From Oscillatoria sp. FACHB-1407 (GTDB taxonomy: Bacteria; Cyanobacteriota; Cyanobacteriia; Elainellales; Elainellaceae), in assembly GCF_014697545.1 (NCBI RefSeq), contig NZ_JACJSA010000003.1, forward strand, positions 62,001 to 126,000: DNA of 64,000 nt, read 5' to 3'. A program made the position numbers and the translations under genes. Below the pieces are notes generated by a model that searched no databases, had not been told where the DNA came from, and was given only the letters and a program-made list of their open reading frames with translations. This document shows positions 30,971 through 40,795 of the stretch, piece by piece. The first letter of the stretch is position 1, and every line of letters starts with the position of its first letter.

Positions 30971-32665
30971 ATGCCAATTTTTTTAGCTAGTCTTAAACGT
31001 GGCGGTTATCTTGATGCGATCGCCATGACCCTCTGTTTGGCGGGTTCCCGCAAACTCACCGCAAACGATGACTATGCCCAAAAGGGGTGGGGTGTGTTTG
31101 CACCAAACCTGTCAATCTACGGGTTTGATGTGGATGCTGACGCCTGCGATGCTGCCAACTATGGGCTAGAAAACCGCTACGTCAACTGGCGTGAAAGCCA
31201 CGTTCCTCTGGCTCTGGGCAAAACTTCTGAGGATGCACTGCTCCACGTCACGCAGCATCCCATGTTTAGCTCGTTCTATCCGCCCAATGAACCCTACCTT
31301 AACCGCTTTGACAAGCTAGATGCGGCGCGGCTTGACTTCACGCTGGATGTCGAAACCGTCACACTCGACCAGTTTTGCCAGCAGGAGGGGATTGCGCCTG
31401 TTGATTTCCTTCAGGTGAGTGTGCAGGGGGCAGAACTTCAAGTGTTGGAAGGTGCCAGGGAACTGCTGCAAAATGAGGTTCTTGCCGTCCAGGTTGATGC
31501 CCAGTTTTCACCGCTTTACTTGGGGCAAGCCTTGTTTGCTGACGTCGATGCTTATCTACGCAGGGTTGGGTTTACGTTTTTTGACCTGGCGGCAACCCGG
31601 TGCCCCAGAGTCGATGCCCCGATTCTCTCAAATATGCGTCCGGGGCAGATTTTGTGGGGGGATGCGTTGTACTTGCGGGATGTATTGCAAATGCCCGATC
31701 GCCCTCCTGCTCCAGAGCAGGTCTTTAAGTTAGCCTGCATTGCGGATGTGTTGGAGTTGCCTGACTACGCCTCAGAGTTGCTGGTTTATCTGACGCTCAA
31801 CTATGGCAGCGATCGCCGTTACAACATGGCTGATGTGATGGTCGAAAGTCTGGCTCAATTTCCACATTTGGCGAACTTTGGACTCGCCAAAGTGCCTATC
31901 GTGGCTAAGATTCAAGAGTATGTGACCCGGCAAGATTTACTCACAACTGCCGCTACGTCTGCCCCCGTTGAGTTGTCTCAAACCCCCCAGGAGAGCTTTC
32001 ACAACGAACACTATCAACGCCACAACCAACGCCGCTTAGAGCATCTCGCCAGTCTCCGATTAGACCTGACGGGCAAAACTGTGTTGGAGGTGGGAGCCGG
32101 AATAGGCGATCACACTGGATTCTTTGTCGATCGAGGTTGCCGCATTGTCAGCACCGAGGGTAGACCAGAGAATCTCGACGTTTTGCGATCGCGCTATCCC
32201 GATATCATGGTGCGGCAACTCGACATGGATGCTCCTGACCCGACACTGACGGATATGTTTGAGATTGTCTATTGCTATGGGTTGCTATATCACCTGGAAT
32301 ATCCTGCTGAGGCGATCGCCTATCTGTCTGGCCGTTGCAGCGATCTATTGTTGTTAGAAACCTGTGTCTCATTTGGGGACGAGGATGTGACTTACCCCTT
32401 TCAAGAGCCAGAAGATGACCCGTCCCAGGCGATGCATGGATTTGGATGTCGACCCACCCGCCTCTGGATTCGCAATACCCTGGCTCGACATTTTGAGTAT
32501 GTCTATCTGCCCATCACTCAACCCAACCATCCAGAGTTTTTAATTGATTGGGCGACTCCTCCACGACCAGGGGCAATTACTCGTGCGGTGTTTATTGCCT
32601 CTCGGCAACCGATCGATAACCCCTTACTGGTGACAGACATTCCCGCCCGGCAGCAACGCCACTAA
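30971..32665 (+). CDS. Fused FkbM-family and class I SAM methyltransferase
   Basis: 564 aa from the ATG at 30971. A TTG at 30899 would add 24 residues, but they read out of intergenic DNA. The first half is FkbM-like: GFDVDADACDAANY, then VTLDQFCQQEGIAPVDFLQVSVQGAELQVLEGA. The second half starts with VLEVGAGIGDHTGFFVDRG, a SAM-binding motif I, and continues with YCYGLLYHL as motif IV-like. The two could act in order on a glycan or lipid substrate. It is alone on its strand, with no known substrate. Confidence 0.82.
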   Translation: MPIFLASLKRGGYLDAIAMTLCLAGSRKLTANDDYAQKGWGVFAPNLSIYGFDVDADACDAANYGLENRYVNWRESHVPLALGKTSEDALLHVTQHPMFSSFYPPNEPYLNRFDKLDAARLDFTLDVETVTLDQFCQQEGIAPVDFLQVSVQGAELQVLEGARELLQNEVLAVQVDAQFSPLYLGQALFADVDAYLRRVGFTFFDLAATRCPRVDAPILSNMRPGQILWGDALYLRDVLQMPDRPPAPEQVFKLACIADVLELPDYASELLVYLTLNYGSDRRYNMADVMVESLAQFPHLANFGLAKVPIVAKIQEYVTRQDLLTTAATSAPVELSQTPQESFHNEHYQRHNQRRLEHLASLRLDLTGKTVLEVGAGIGDHTGFFVDRGCRIVSTEGRPENLDVLRSRYPDIMVRQLDMDAPDPTLTDMFEIVYCYGLLYHLEYPAEAIAYLSGRCSDLLLLETCVSFGDEDVTYPFQEPEDDPSQAMHGFGCRPTRLWIRNTLARHFEYVYLPITQPNHPEFLIDWATPPRPGAITRAVFIASRQPIDNPLLVTDIPARQQRH

Positions 32666-32812
32666 TGACCCGGGGCGATCGCTCCGTAAGAATCATTCTC
32701 ATCTGTTTCAGAGCAGTTAGATTACAGTAGAAGGATTGAGACGTGTAAGACCAATTGCCTCTTACGCGCTCCACAATTTTCCATTTGCTAACTCTTTCAG
32801 CTCTGATCCATC

Positions 32813-35593
32813 ATGTCTCCTCTGTTGAAGTTGCGCCCCGTGTTGCTCGTGGGTTTATTTCTCAGCTTTTTACTGGGTGTTGTGCTCCTCTCCCCTCACA
32901 AGCCAACGATTGCCCTCTCTGCTAACCCACCGGCCACTGAGTTATCGGTCACACAAGGTACCCAAAAGACCGTCCTCAGCAATGGCTTGACCGTGTTGAC
33001 CAAAGAGATTCACACGGCTCCTGTCGTGAGTGTGCAGATCTGGTATCGCGTGGGGTCGCGGAATGAACCCGCCGGACAAAACGGCATCTCTCACCAGCTA
33101 GAGCACTTGATGTTTAAGGGCACGAGCGATCGCCCCCTTCAGTTTGGGCGGTTGTTTAGTGCGCTGGGGAGTCAGTCCAACGCCTTCACCAGCTATGACG
33201 AAACCGCTTACTTCGGCACGGTCGAAAAGGAAAGGCTAGAGGCACTGCTGACGCTAGAAGCCGACCGCATGACCGGAGCGACCATTGAGGAAAGCCAGCT
33301 TACCAGTGAAAAACGAGTGGTGATCTCAGAGTTGCAAGGCTACGAAAACAGCCCTCGCTATCGGTTGGATCGGGCGGTGATGCGGACGGCATTTCCCGAT
33401 CGCCCCTATGGGTTGCCCGTCGGGGGAACGCGAGCCGATGTAGAAAACTTTACCCTGGAGCAGGTTCGGAGCTACTACCAGCGATATTACACACCTGAAA
33501 ATGCAGTGTTGGTGGTGACAGGTGACTTTAGCACCGAACCAACTCTGCAAAAGATTCGCGACATTTTTGAGCCTATTCCCAAACGCTCCCCGATCGCCTT
33601 ACCTGAGGCGACCCCGACCCGGAGAAGCACCGCTCCTGCCAACCGTCCGCCAGTGGTGTTGCGCGAACCGGGCAGTGCGGCGATCGCTCACATGGTTTTT
33701 CCGCTGCCGGATATTTTGCACCCCGATGTGCCTGCCATCGATTTGATGGATATGGTGCTGACGGGGGGACGCAGTTCTCGGCTCTATCAGGCATTGGTGG
33801 AGTCAGGGTTAGCCAGTTCCATCGGGGCTTATCCTGTGGAGATGATTGAACCGGGATGGTATGAAATCTCGGCAACGGCGGCTCCCGGTCAAGAATTGAC
33901 GGAAATTGAGCAAGTGATTCAGCGATCGCTGGCGGATCTGCAACAACACCTCGTCACAACAGACGAGTTGGAGCGGGCAAAGACCCAGTTGCGGGCGATG
34001 TTTATTATGAGCAACCAGGACGTCACCAGTCAGGCAATGCAACTGGCATACAACCAGACCATTACAGGTGACTACCAATTTAGCGATCGCTACCTGGCAG
34101 CTCTCGATCAGGTCTCACCACAAGACATTCAGCGGGTTGCCCGTACCTATCTTGACCCTGCAAAATGCACCATCGGTTTCTTTGAGCCAACCTTACCCGA
34201 TGGACAACCGGGAGCCTCTAGCGGTGATGGCGGACGGGCTGTAGAAAACTTTAGTGCGGGACCTCCGGTCGATCCTACTGAAGTGGCGCGTTACCTGCCC
34301 CCCATCACCTCCAGCACTGACACGACTCCCCAACCGCTGCCTGAAAAGGTGACGTTGTCGAACGGACTGCGAGTATTGCTGCTACCTGATTCCAGCACTC
34401 CAGCGATTAACCTGAGCGGATGGGTGCAAGCGGGAACCGTGTTAGATGTGAACTATCAACCGGGGACGGCTAGCCTGACGGCGACTAACCTGATGAACGG
34501 AACGCAGAGCAAGACGGCATTAGAGATTGCCCAAACTCTGGAAGACGAAGGAGCCCATGTATCCTTTGAGGCGACGCGAGAAGGGGTCAGCATTGAGGCA
34601 AGTGCTCTGTCTAGTAGCTTGCCTACCGTGATGGAAACGCTAGCGGATGTGTTGCAGCGTGCGTCGTTTCCGGCAGATCAACTGGAGTTGAGCCGTCAGC
34701 AAGCTCTGGTGCGTTTGCGCTTAGAGTTAGACGATCCACAGCAGTTGGGTTGGCGCATCTTCCGACAATCGGTTTATCCTGCAAATCATCCTTTCCACAG
34801 CTTCCCCACCGAGGAGAGCTTGGCGGGCATCACAACCGCAGACATTCAACGGTTCTATCAGGAGAATTATCGCCCCGACTCCACTGTGCTGGCACTGGTA
34901 GGCAACTTTGACCCTGCTGCCGTTCGCGACTTGCTGGAACAACACTTTAGTAGCTGGCAAGCGCAGGGCAGACGGGCAGTGTTGCGATTCCCCTCGGTGT
35001 CGTTGCCGCGATCGCAAACTCGCCTCAGTCAGGTCATGCCTGGAAAGGCAGAAGCCGTTACTTACATGGGCTACAACGGGATTTCACGACGCGACCCCCG
35101 ATTTTATGCGGCGATCGTGATGAACCAGATTTTGGGTGGTGATACCCTTGCCAGTCGATTAGGGACAGAAATTCGCGATCGCCAGGGCTTGACCTATGGC
35201 ATCTACAGCTATTTTGTGGCTGGGGTGAATGCAGGTCCCTTCTCGATCTCGATGCAGACAGCTCCCACAGATGCCAATCGGGCGATCGACAATACGGTGG
35301 CATTGTTGCAACAACTCAGGGAGCAGGGTATTACGGCTGAAGAGTTGAGTGCGGCACAGCGATCGATTACCAACAGTTACCCAGTGGATCTAGCTAGTCC
35401 CAGCAGTATTGCCTCTGAAATCTTGATGAATGAGGTGTATGGTTTGAGTCAGGATGAGATCCGCCAGTTCCCCAGCCGGATTAAGGCGGTGACTTTGGAA
35501 CAGGTGCAACAGGTGATTCGCGATCTGATTCATCCTGATAATCTGGTTATTGTGACCGCTGGACCCGGAGAAACCACTTCCGCTAGCCAATAG
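32813..35593 (+). CDS. Tandem M16 (pitrilysin-type) zinc peptidase
   Basis: A 926-aa protein with an N-terminal hydrophobic anchor or signal (residues ~7-30), so it probably acts in the periplasm. The first half is active: HQLEH at 94-98 is the inverted zinc motif, with a Glu of VVISE near 173 as third ligand. The second half, from residue ~510 on, repeats the fold without HxxEH and gives the chamber's other wall (ITDRQGLTYGIYSYF-like end). Fusing both halves in one chain is typical. It lies ten bases before the next gene. Confidence 0.94.
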   Translation: MSPLLKLRPVLLVGLFLSFLLGVVLLSPHKPTIALSANPPATELSVTQGTQKTVLSNGLTVLTKEIHTAPVVSVQIWYRVGSRNEPAGQNGISHQLEHLMFKGTSDRPLQFGRLFSALGSQSNAFTSYDETAYFGTVEKERLEALLTLEADRMTGATIEESQLTSEKRVVISELQGYENSPRYRLDRAVMRTAFPDRPYGLPVGGTRADVENFTLEQVRSYYQRYYTPENAVLVVTGDFSTEPTLQKIRDIFEPIPKRSPIALPEATPTRRSTAPANRPPVVLREPGSAAIAHMVFPLPDILHPDVPAIDLMDMVLTGGRSSRLYQALVESGLASSIGAYPVEMIEPGWYEISATAAPGQELTEIEQVIQRSLADLQQHLVTTDELERAKTQLRAMFIMSNQDVTSQAMQLAYNQTITGDYQFSDRYLAALDQVSPQDIQRVARTYLDPAKCTIGFFEPTLPDGQPGASSGDGGRAVENFSAGPPVDPTEVARYLPPITSSTDTTPQPLPEKVTLSNGLRVLLLPDSSTPAINLSGWVQAGTVLDVNYQPGTASLTATNLMNGTQSKTALEIAQTLEDEGAHVSFEATREGVSIEASALSSSLPTVMETLADVLQRASFPADQLELSRQQALVRLRLELDDPQQLGWRIFRQSVYPANHPFHSFPTEESLAGITTADIQRFYQENYRPDSTVLALVGNFDPAAVRDLLEQHFSSWQAQGRRAVLRFPSVSLPRSQTRLSQVMPGKAEAVTYMGYNGISRRDPRFYAAIVMNQILGGDTLASRLGTEIRDRQGLTYGIYSYFVAGVNAGPFSISMQTAPTDANRAIDNTVALLQQLREQGITAEELSAAQRSITNSYPVDLASPSSIASEILMNEVYGLSQDEIRQFPSRIKAVTLEQVQQVIRDLIHPDNLVIVTAGPGETTSASQ

Positions 35594-35602
35594 ACATCGA
35601 AA

Positions 35603-36115
35603 ATGGCACGAGTGAAACCCATGGGTGTGGTGAATTCCACTGATTCTGAACAAATTCAATACGCGATTCACCCGCCCAGTGCCTATGTTTTGTCGCACCT
35701 GGGGCAGTTGCTGCCGGATTGGTCAGTGACGGCATCCTCCATGCTGCTGGTGTTGCAGCGTAGCCCGTGTGCCTTGTTTGACCGTACCCCCCAAACCGAA
35801 GCCAACAAAAACCGCCTGCGAACGCAGTTTCTCGAACTGGGGCTTCACTTTGCCGCGATTCTGCGAGATAGGGGCTATGCGGCTGAGGTGTTTGACCCCA
35901 AAACGGGGTTGCCGATGCTGTCGTCCCCAGGGGCGTTGGTATTGGATGATGTGGCGATCGCTCGTGCTGTCCTGGGCTACGCCACTCTAAATCATGGAAA
36001 CTGCTCTATCTTGCTGCACCCCACCTGGGGCAGTGCGGTCTATCCTTCAACGCTAATTTCCTCCGCACCCTGCTATGTGTTAGCGGAGATCGTCAATCGT
36101 AGTGTAGGGAAGTAG
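35603..36115 (+). CDS. MMADHC-like (cobalamin-trafficking type D) protein
   Basis: A 170-aa soluble protein. The core RSPCALFDRTPQTEANKNRLR, FDPKTGLPMLSSPGALVLDD and HPTWGSAVYPSTLISSAP resembles what cyanobacterial databases call a methylmalonic aciduria and homocystinuria type D protein, related to human MMADHC. That protein forms a Co-S-Cys complex with cob(II)alamin; the Cys in RSPCALF is a candidate. The naming rests on memory. It follows the M16 gene closely and may share its transcript. Confidence 0.6.
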   Translation: MARVKPMGVVNSTDSEQIQYAIHPPSAYVLSHLGQLLPDWSVTASSMLLVLQRSPCALFDRTPQTEANKNRLRTQFLELGLHFAAILRDRGYAAEVFDPKTGLPMLSSPGALVLDDVAIARAVLGYATLNHGNCSILLHPTWGSAVYPSTLISSAPCYVLAEIVNRSVGK

Positions 36116-36422
36116 AGAAAAAAGAAGAGGGAAGAGGGAAAAAGAAGAGGGAAGAAGGATAAAGGCTGAAGGATAAAGGATAAAAGGAAACCGTGCAGAG
36201 TGCCACAGGGGCATGGATGCAAGATTAGAGAGGTTGAGCGATAACAATTGGGCTATGTCAATTAACGTGGGTTAGAGCGAAGACAGGATGGGGCTTTACA
36301 CAAAGTTCTAAACCCATTCCAGCATCACACACTGACTCGTAGCATTCTCTCTTCACTCTTCATTTTTCGCTTTTCATTCTTCACTCTTCACTCTTCACTC
36401 TTCGTTTTTCCTTCTTCCTTCT
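36116..36422. repeat. Gap with two heptad arrays flanking unique DNA
   Basis: 36116-36185 holds GAAGAGG/AAGGATA-type units. 36340-36422 holds CTTCACT/CTTCATT-type units and runs up to the dnaX stop codon on the minus strand. About 150 bp of unremarkable DNA lie between. No gene is seen. Confidence 0.8.
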
Positions 36423-38414
36423 TCAAAACGGTACGTCATCATCTGGATCACCTCCAACATCAAGTGATTCTGGCGATGGGCTGCCAGTCTCACTGGTGCT
36501 GCTTCCACTGTCGAGACTGACGATTTGCCCGTTAAACATTTGGGCAAAGCTCTTTGCGGCTTTGGCGACATCATCTTCGTCCTGCCATGCAACGGGATGG
36601 GCTGGAGGGATCTCCAGGGAAGCAGGGGGAGGTGGAGAAGGGGAGGCAGCGGCAGGTGGGGAAGGGGAAGGCGATGAAGCAGGGGGGGAGGTAGGAGGAG
36701 GTGGACTGGAGTCAGGATAGCTGGGTGGGGGAGGCGATTTGACAATTGGCTTTGATGATTCTGGTTGTTGCGGTTTTGCCGGAGCCGCTTCGGGTTGTGC
36801 CTCGATCGTTCCCGCTGCCATCACGGCCAGAGCAACCTTAATTTTGCGATCGAGCACCTTTTGAAATGCTTCTTCGACATCGGGCAATTTGCTCTGGGCA
36901 ATCTTAAACAGATTTTGACTGCTGATGCCGATTTCGGCTTGATGTTCTTTCAGCGCGAGTAACCGCCCGTGATCCTTTAGCAGAGCTTTGCTGAGGGGAT
37001 GCAGATGCTCAATAATCTGCTGCCAGATGCGCTGTAAGTCCGGCGAGGGAGTCGCAACAGGAATGGTTGCAACAGGTTCAGAGGGCTGAGGAGCGGGAAT
37101 CTCTTCCTCGGCTTCTTCGACAGGAGTATCGATCTCAGGTGCTTTGCCATTGGAAGTCGTTGGTTCTGGTTGAGAGGGTTCAGCGATCGCCGGAGCAGAC
37201 TGACGTGGACTGGGGGCAGGAGCAGGGGTGGGCTGTGTTGGGCTGACGGGAGTCTGTCGAGTAGAGGCAGGAGATTGGGGTAGAGTGCGGATTGGTGTTC
37301 CTGACTCTGGGGCAGTGGTGGCGATCGCCGACGGCAACAATCCCATCAACGTGACTTCCAACCACAATCGGGGTTGGCTGGTGTTTTTGATCTGGGCTTC
37401 ACTGGTGCGGAGGTGCTTTTGCCCTGCGAGAATCCAGGTGATATCGACCGATTGCACAAAGGCACACATCTTTGCCCAGGTGGAGTCGGTGATGGCCACT
37501 AAATCCTGGCGATCGCTTGCGGTTTTGGCAATCAGCAGATCTCGGTAAAAGCTGGCGAGGTTTTGCAGCACGATCAGTGGCTCCCGTCCCCGATCCATCA
37601 GATGACGAGTCTTGTCCAACACGGCACTGGGCGCATCCTGGGCGATCGCCATGGTCAATTCCAACAATTCTCGCTCTGGCACCGCCCCCACCAGATCCCA
37701 CACTCGTTCAACGGTGATCTCGCCTTCTAACAGGCTCAGTTGATCCAGCAAACTCTCGGCATCCCGCAATCCTCCCTGCGCGATTTGCGCCACCAGTTGA
37801 ATCGCCTCATCCGCAATGTCGATCGCTTCTTTTTGAGCGATCATACTCAGGTGCTGCACCATATCTTCCAGGTCGATGCGCCGAAAGTCAAACCGCTGAC
37901 AGCGCGAAATAATGGTGGGCAATACTTTTTGTGGATCGGTGGTAGCCAGAACAAACACGACGCGATCGGGCGGTTCCTCCAGCGTTTTGAGCAAGGCATT
38001 GAACGCGGCGGTGCTCAACATATGGCATTCGTCCACCACATACACTTTGTAGCGACACTGGACTGGGGCAAACTGCGATCGCTCAATCAGTTCTCGAATG
38101 TTATCAACCCCCGTGTTACTGGCAGCGTCTATCTCAATCACATCCAGCGCAGCACCACTGGCGATCATCCGGCAGACCTCGCAGACTCCACAGGGTTGTG
38201 CTGTGGGAACATCACTGCTCTGGCAATTGAGAGACTTAGCAAAAATTCGCGCACTGGAGGTTTTGCCCGTGCCACGTGCCCCTGTAAACAAATAGGCAGG
38301 GGCAATCCGTTGCTGTTGCAGGGCATTGGTCAGGGTTTGGGCGATCGCCCCCTGTCCCACCAGTTCAGCAAAGGTTTGAGGACGATATTTGTGATGAAGC
38401 GGTTCGTACGGCAT
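36423..38414 (-). CDS. dnaX: DNA polymerase III gamma/tau subunit
   Basis: A 663-aa AAA+ clamp-loader subunit of the replisome. Walker A is GARGTGKT at residues 45-52. The zinc module has C64 then C75, C78 and C81 in CGVCEVC, and VYVVDECHML is Walker B. The start MPYEPLHHKYRP at 38414 has AGGAG upstream and removes a non-homologous 38-residue extension. The C-terminal third is Pro/Ser-rich. No intein is present. Confidence 0.95.
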   Translation of the reverse strand: MPYEPLHHKYRPQTFAELVGQGAIAQTLTNALQQQRIAPAYLFTGARGTGKTSSARIFAKSLNCQSSDVPTAQPCGVCEVCRMIASGAALDVIEIDAASNTGVDNIRELIERSQFAPVQCRYKVYVVDECHMLSTAAFNALLKTLEEPPDRVVFVLATTDPQKVLPTIISRCQRFDFRRIDLEDMVQHLSMIAQKEAIDIADEAIQLVAQIAQGGLRDAESLLDQLSLLEGEITVERVWDLVGAVPERELLELTMAIAQDAPSAVLDKTRHLMDRGREPLIVLQNLASFYRDLLIAKTASDRQDLVAITDSTWAKMCAFVQSVDITWILAGQKHLRTSEAQIKNTSQPRLWLEVTLMGLLPSAIATTAPESGTPIRTLPQSPASTRQTPVSPTQPTPAPAPSPRQSAPAIAEPSQPEPTTSNGKAPEIDTPVEEAEEEIPAPQPSEPVATIPVATPSPDLQRIWQQIIEHLHPLSKALLKDHGRLLALKEHQAEIGISSQNLFKIAQSKLPDVEEAFQKVLDRKIKVALAVMAAGTIEAQPEAAPAKPQQPESSKPIVKSPPPPSYPDSSPPPPTSPPASSPSPSPPAAASPSPPPPASLEIPPAHPVAWQDEDDVAKAAKSFAQMFNGQIVSLDSGSSTSETGSPSPESLDVGGDPDDDVPF

Positions 38415-38516
38415 GGCTTTACTCCTATCCTCTAGGGTAAGCGATCGCCAGCAAGGATCTGTCCCACGGCAGAACAAACCCCTGTGATTTTTTAGTGTCG
38501 ATACAATAGAGTGATG

Positions 38517-38820
38517 AAGAATGGTCAATGGTTAATGGTCAGTGGTCAATGGTCAATGGTCAATGGTTAATGGTCAGTGGCTTCGCCGTGAGCTTAGTCG
38601 AACGGTCAATGGTCAGTGGTCAATGGTCAGTGGTCAATAGTCAGGGGTTGATGGTAGAAACGATTAACCATTGACAATTGACGATTAACGCTCTTCACAA
38701 CTAACGGTTGATGCTAAAAACGATTGACAATTAACAATTGACAATTGACGCTCCCCATAACTAACGGTTGATGGTAGAAACGATTAACCATTGACAATTG
38801 ACAATTGACGATGCTCATGG
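38517..38820. repeat. Composite heptad array with ~76-bp higher-order repeat
   Basis: The first part (38523-38650) is GTCAATG, GTTAATG and GTCAGTG units. The second is about three copies of a ~76-bp block built from AACGGTTGATG, GAAACGATTAACC and runs of ATTGACA. The two halves are in opposite orientation. No gene is seen in the 38415-38865 gap. Confidence 0.9.
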
Positions 38821-38865
38821 TTAGACACCCTTCCACTCCTCTACTCACTCCCCCTGCTTCTGCTT

Positions 38866-39603
38866 ATGGACAGCCTGAACGACCTGAAAATCCAAGCGTT
38901 TTCACTGGCGCAGCTTGTATTAGATACGCTGTTGCCGGATGATTTGGAGCAGGCGATTCATCAGATAGGACGCACGGTAACGGAGGAGGAGGCGCAGGCA
39001 GTCACATCGATTCAAAACCTGGTGGAGCATCATGGGTGTCTTCGCAAGCCCTATGAAGTGGTCTACGGCGATCTGCAAGACCATCGTCAACGCTTACAGC
39101 AGGTCAACTTCAACGTTCAAGAAATTAGCCGTTCAGTTGCACCTCCCTGGAAACCAGTTGCCGCCTCACTGCTGTTGGCAGACAATCCCCGTGAAACGGC
39201 TCGACTCGTGACTAAAAAAGTGATTGCTCAGGTCGATTTCCGGGAGGCTCTGAATGGGCTGCATACCTTCTGGTCAACGTTGATGCGGTTAGTGCAGGAT
39301 TTAGAGTTTCAAGAAGCGGCTGTTTTGCGATCGCTAATCCGCCATCCGATGACAGTCGAAGACATGAGCCATACGCTAGGTTGGCCCGTGGAACATATTC
39401 AGGCGATCGTGGCTTCACTCTGGGCAGCAGGGGCGATCGACGTGACCAGGGGGCATCTGTTACACCGCCTGTTTCCGGTGAGTAAGCCGGAGTCTGAGGT
39501 TAAGAAGGAACTTGACCTAGGCGACTATTTCACCATCACAATGAGAGGGCACTTTCGTTTGCGTCCTTTAGTTAAACCTGCGGAGCCTCAAGGGGTAATT
39601 TGA
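38866..39603 (+). CDS. Hypothetical protein with winged-helix-like C-terminal domain
   Basis: A 245-aa protein that I cannot assign to a family. The first two thirds are helical. Residues ~150-200 (AAVLRSLIRHPMTVEDMSHT and following) look like a winged helix-turn-helix. It is the first gene of a plus-strand run and its TGA overlaps the ATG of the next gene (TGATG), so the two are translationally coupled. Confidence 0.7.
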   Translation: MDSLNDLKIQAFSLAQLVLDTLLPDDLEQAIHQIGRTVTEEEAQAVTSIQNLVEHHGCLRKPYEVVYGDLQDHRQRLQQVNFNVQEISRSVAPPWKPVAASLLLADNPRETARLVTKKVIAQVDFREALNGLHTFWSTLMRLVQDLEFQEAAVLRSLIRHPMTVEDMSHTLGWPVEHIQAIVASLWAAGAIDVTRGHLLHRLFPVSKPESEVKKELDLGDYFTITMRGHFRLRPLVKPAEPQGVI

Positions 39604-40310
39604 TGACGTGGCTCATCGATTGGCTTCCCTGGATTGCTGTTGCTATCATTCCAGGACTGGTAAATACGGTCGTTGCCTTTAACGAACTCAACGAGCGTTG
39701 TAAAGAACTTCCTTTTTTTGAACCCTACAAAATTCCGGGGGTGTGGCTGTGGGCTCTGATCGAGTTCTCGCTGCCCGTTGGCATCTTTCTCATTCGAGCC
39801 TCTCTACTCACGCAACCTGCGATCGATGGGTGGCTCATATTTGATGCTGTTTTGGTCTACGGCATCGGTTTCACCGCTCTGCTCAACGCCAAGATCAAAC
39901 TCGGCTCTGGTTTCTATGACATCAAGTCGCTCTACGATGCGCTGGTCGGCGTCGCCTACGGCATGATCGAAAACAACCAGAAACGCCGCGCCGCTGCCTT
40001 CTGGACAGATGTTGAAACCGCACTGGGCAGTCTGCCCGACTTCACTGCTGGGCTGACCTATCTCGCCAACTACTTTGCGATCGAAGTCAGGAATCCTCAA
40101 CCGGAAAAGAACTACGAACGACGACTGGCAGATGCTGCCACGATTACGGTGCGATCGGAGCAGACTAAAGCGGTGCGATCGCTCCTGATGGATGTGAATC
40201 GACGCGACCTGATCGATGTGTTGCAGCGGTTTGGTTGCCCCAATGACTTGCTGCAAACCTATTTTCCGCGCCGCTATGCCCGTTTTGTAAAGAGTAAGGG
40301 GAAGGGTTGA
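39603..40310 (+). CDS. Hypothetical membrane protein
   Basis: A 235-aa protein with N-terminal membrane helices (residues ~8-27, 46-66 and 75-95) and a soluble C-terminal ~140 residues. No family recognised. The ATG at 39603 overlaps the upstream stop; a TTG one codon earlier is also possible. Coupling with the winged-helix-like protein suggests the two work together. The next gene begins 134 bases on, past a strong palindrome. Confidence 0.7.
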   Translation: MTWLIDWLPWIAVAIIPGLVNTVVAFNELNERCKELPFFEPYKIPGVWLWALIEFSLPVGIFLIRASLLTQPAIDGWLIFDAVLVYGIGFTALLNAKIKLGSGFYDIKSLYDALVGVAYGMIENNQKRRAAAFWTDVETALGSLPDFTAGLTYLANYFAIEVRNPQPEKNYERRLADAATITVRSEQTKAVRSLLMDVNRRDLIDVLQRFGCPNDLLQTYFPRRYARFVKSKGKG

Positions 40311-40318
40311 GGGTGCTT

Positions 40319-40351
40319 AGATCTCCAACTTCTTCAAGAAGTTGGAGATCT
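40319..40351. repeat. 33-bp palindrome before the TCAD1 gene
   Basis: A perfect 16-bp arm AGATCTCCAACTTCTT pairs with AAGAAGTTGGAGATCT around one central base. It is followed by GAAAC rather than a T-run, so it is more likely a dispersed palindromic repeat or protein target than a terminator. It may weakly separate the genes either side. Confidence 0.85.
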
Positions 40352-40444
40352 GAAACTCCTGTTTAGAACCATAGGCGATCGCCCGTAGTGACACACTTAA
40401 ATCTTTCAGCGACAATTTTATAGAGAAGTGTTTGGGAACCAACG

Positions 40445-40795
40445 ATGCCAGATGACTACATTGTGATCGTGACGGAGGAAGCAGACGAAATCTCTGTTCC
40501 CGTCGAAGGGCAACGCGGATGGGGTGAAGAGGTTCGCAAACGCATCTCCAGTCTGAAGGAAGTCCGGTTGCCTGTTGCTCAACTAGAGCAAAACATGAGT
40601 CAGTTTTTGCGCCTGATCGGTCGCTTGTTCAAACAGGTGGATCAAGAAATTGGGTCAGAATCGGGGATGAAGCTGGATGAGGTGGAGCTTTCGGTGGAGA
40701 TCAGCGGCGAAGGAGAGGTTAAATTAGTGGCAGGCGGAAAAGCCGCTGGAAAAGGTGCGATTAAGCTGAAGTTTACCCGATCCGATAAGCAGTAA
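40445..40795 (+). CDS. Trypsin-co-occurring domain 1 (TCAD1, CU044_2847-type) protein
   Basis: A 116-aa single-domain protein. The C-terminal signature LDEVELSVEISGEGEVKLVA followed by a Gly/Lys-rich strand and IKLKFTR matches TCAD1. That domain is known from small proteins encoded beside trypsin-like, caspase and NTPase conflict effectors. The stop TAA abuts the caspase ATG, so the two are co-transcribed and probably function as a pair: TCAD1 as effector-associated regulator. Confidence 0.75.
   Translation: MPDDYIVIVTEEADEISVPVEGQRGWGEEVRKRISSLKEVRLPVAQLEQNMSQFLRLIGRLFKQVDQEIGSESGMKLDEVELSVEISGEGEVKLVAGGKAAGKGAIKLKFTRSDKQ

Noticed and set aside
36340-36422. T-rich stretch as dnaX terminator
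   Set aside because: It is a 7-bp-period array of CTTCACT-type units with no hairpin.
37740-38435. 231-aa plus-strand ORF antisense to dnaX
   Set aside because: Mirror of the real gene in another frame; no domain and no ribosome binding site.
38415-38528. 38-residue extension of dnaX
   Set aside because: No homology to the clamp loader and no Shine-Dalgarno; MPYEPLHHKYRP with AGGAG upstream is the better start.
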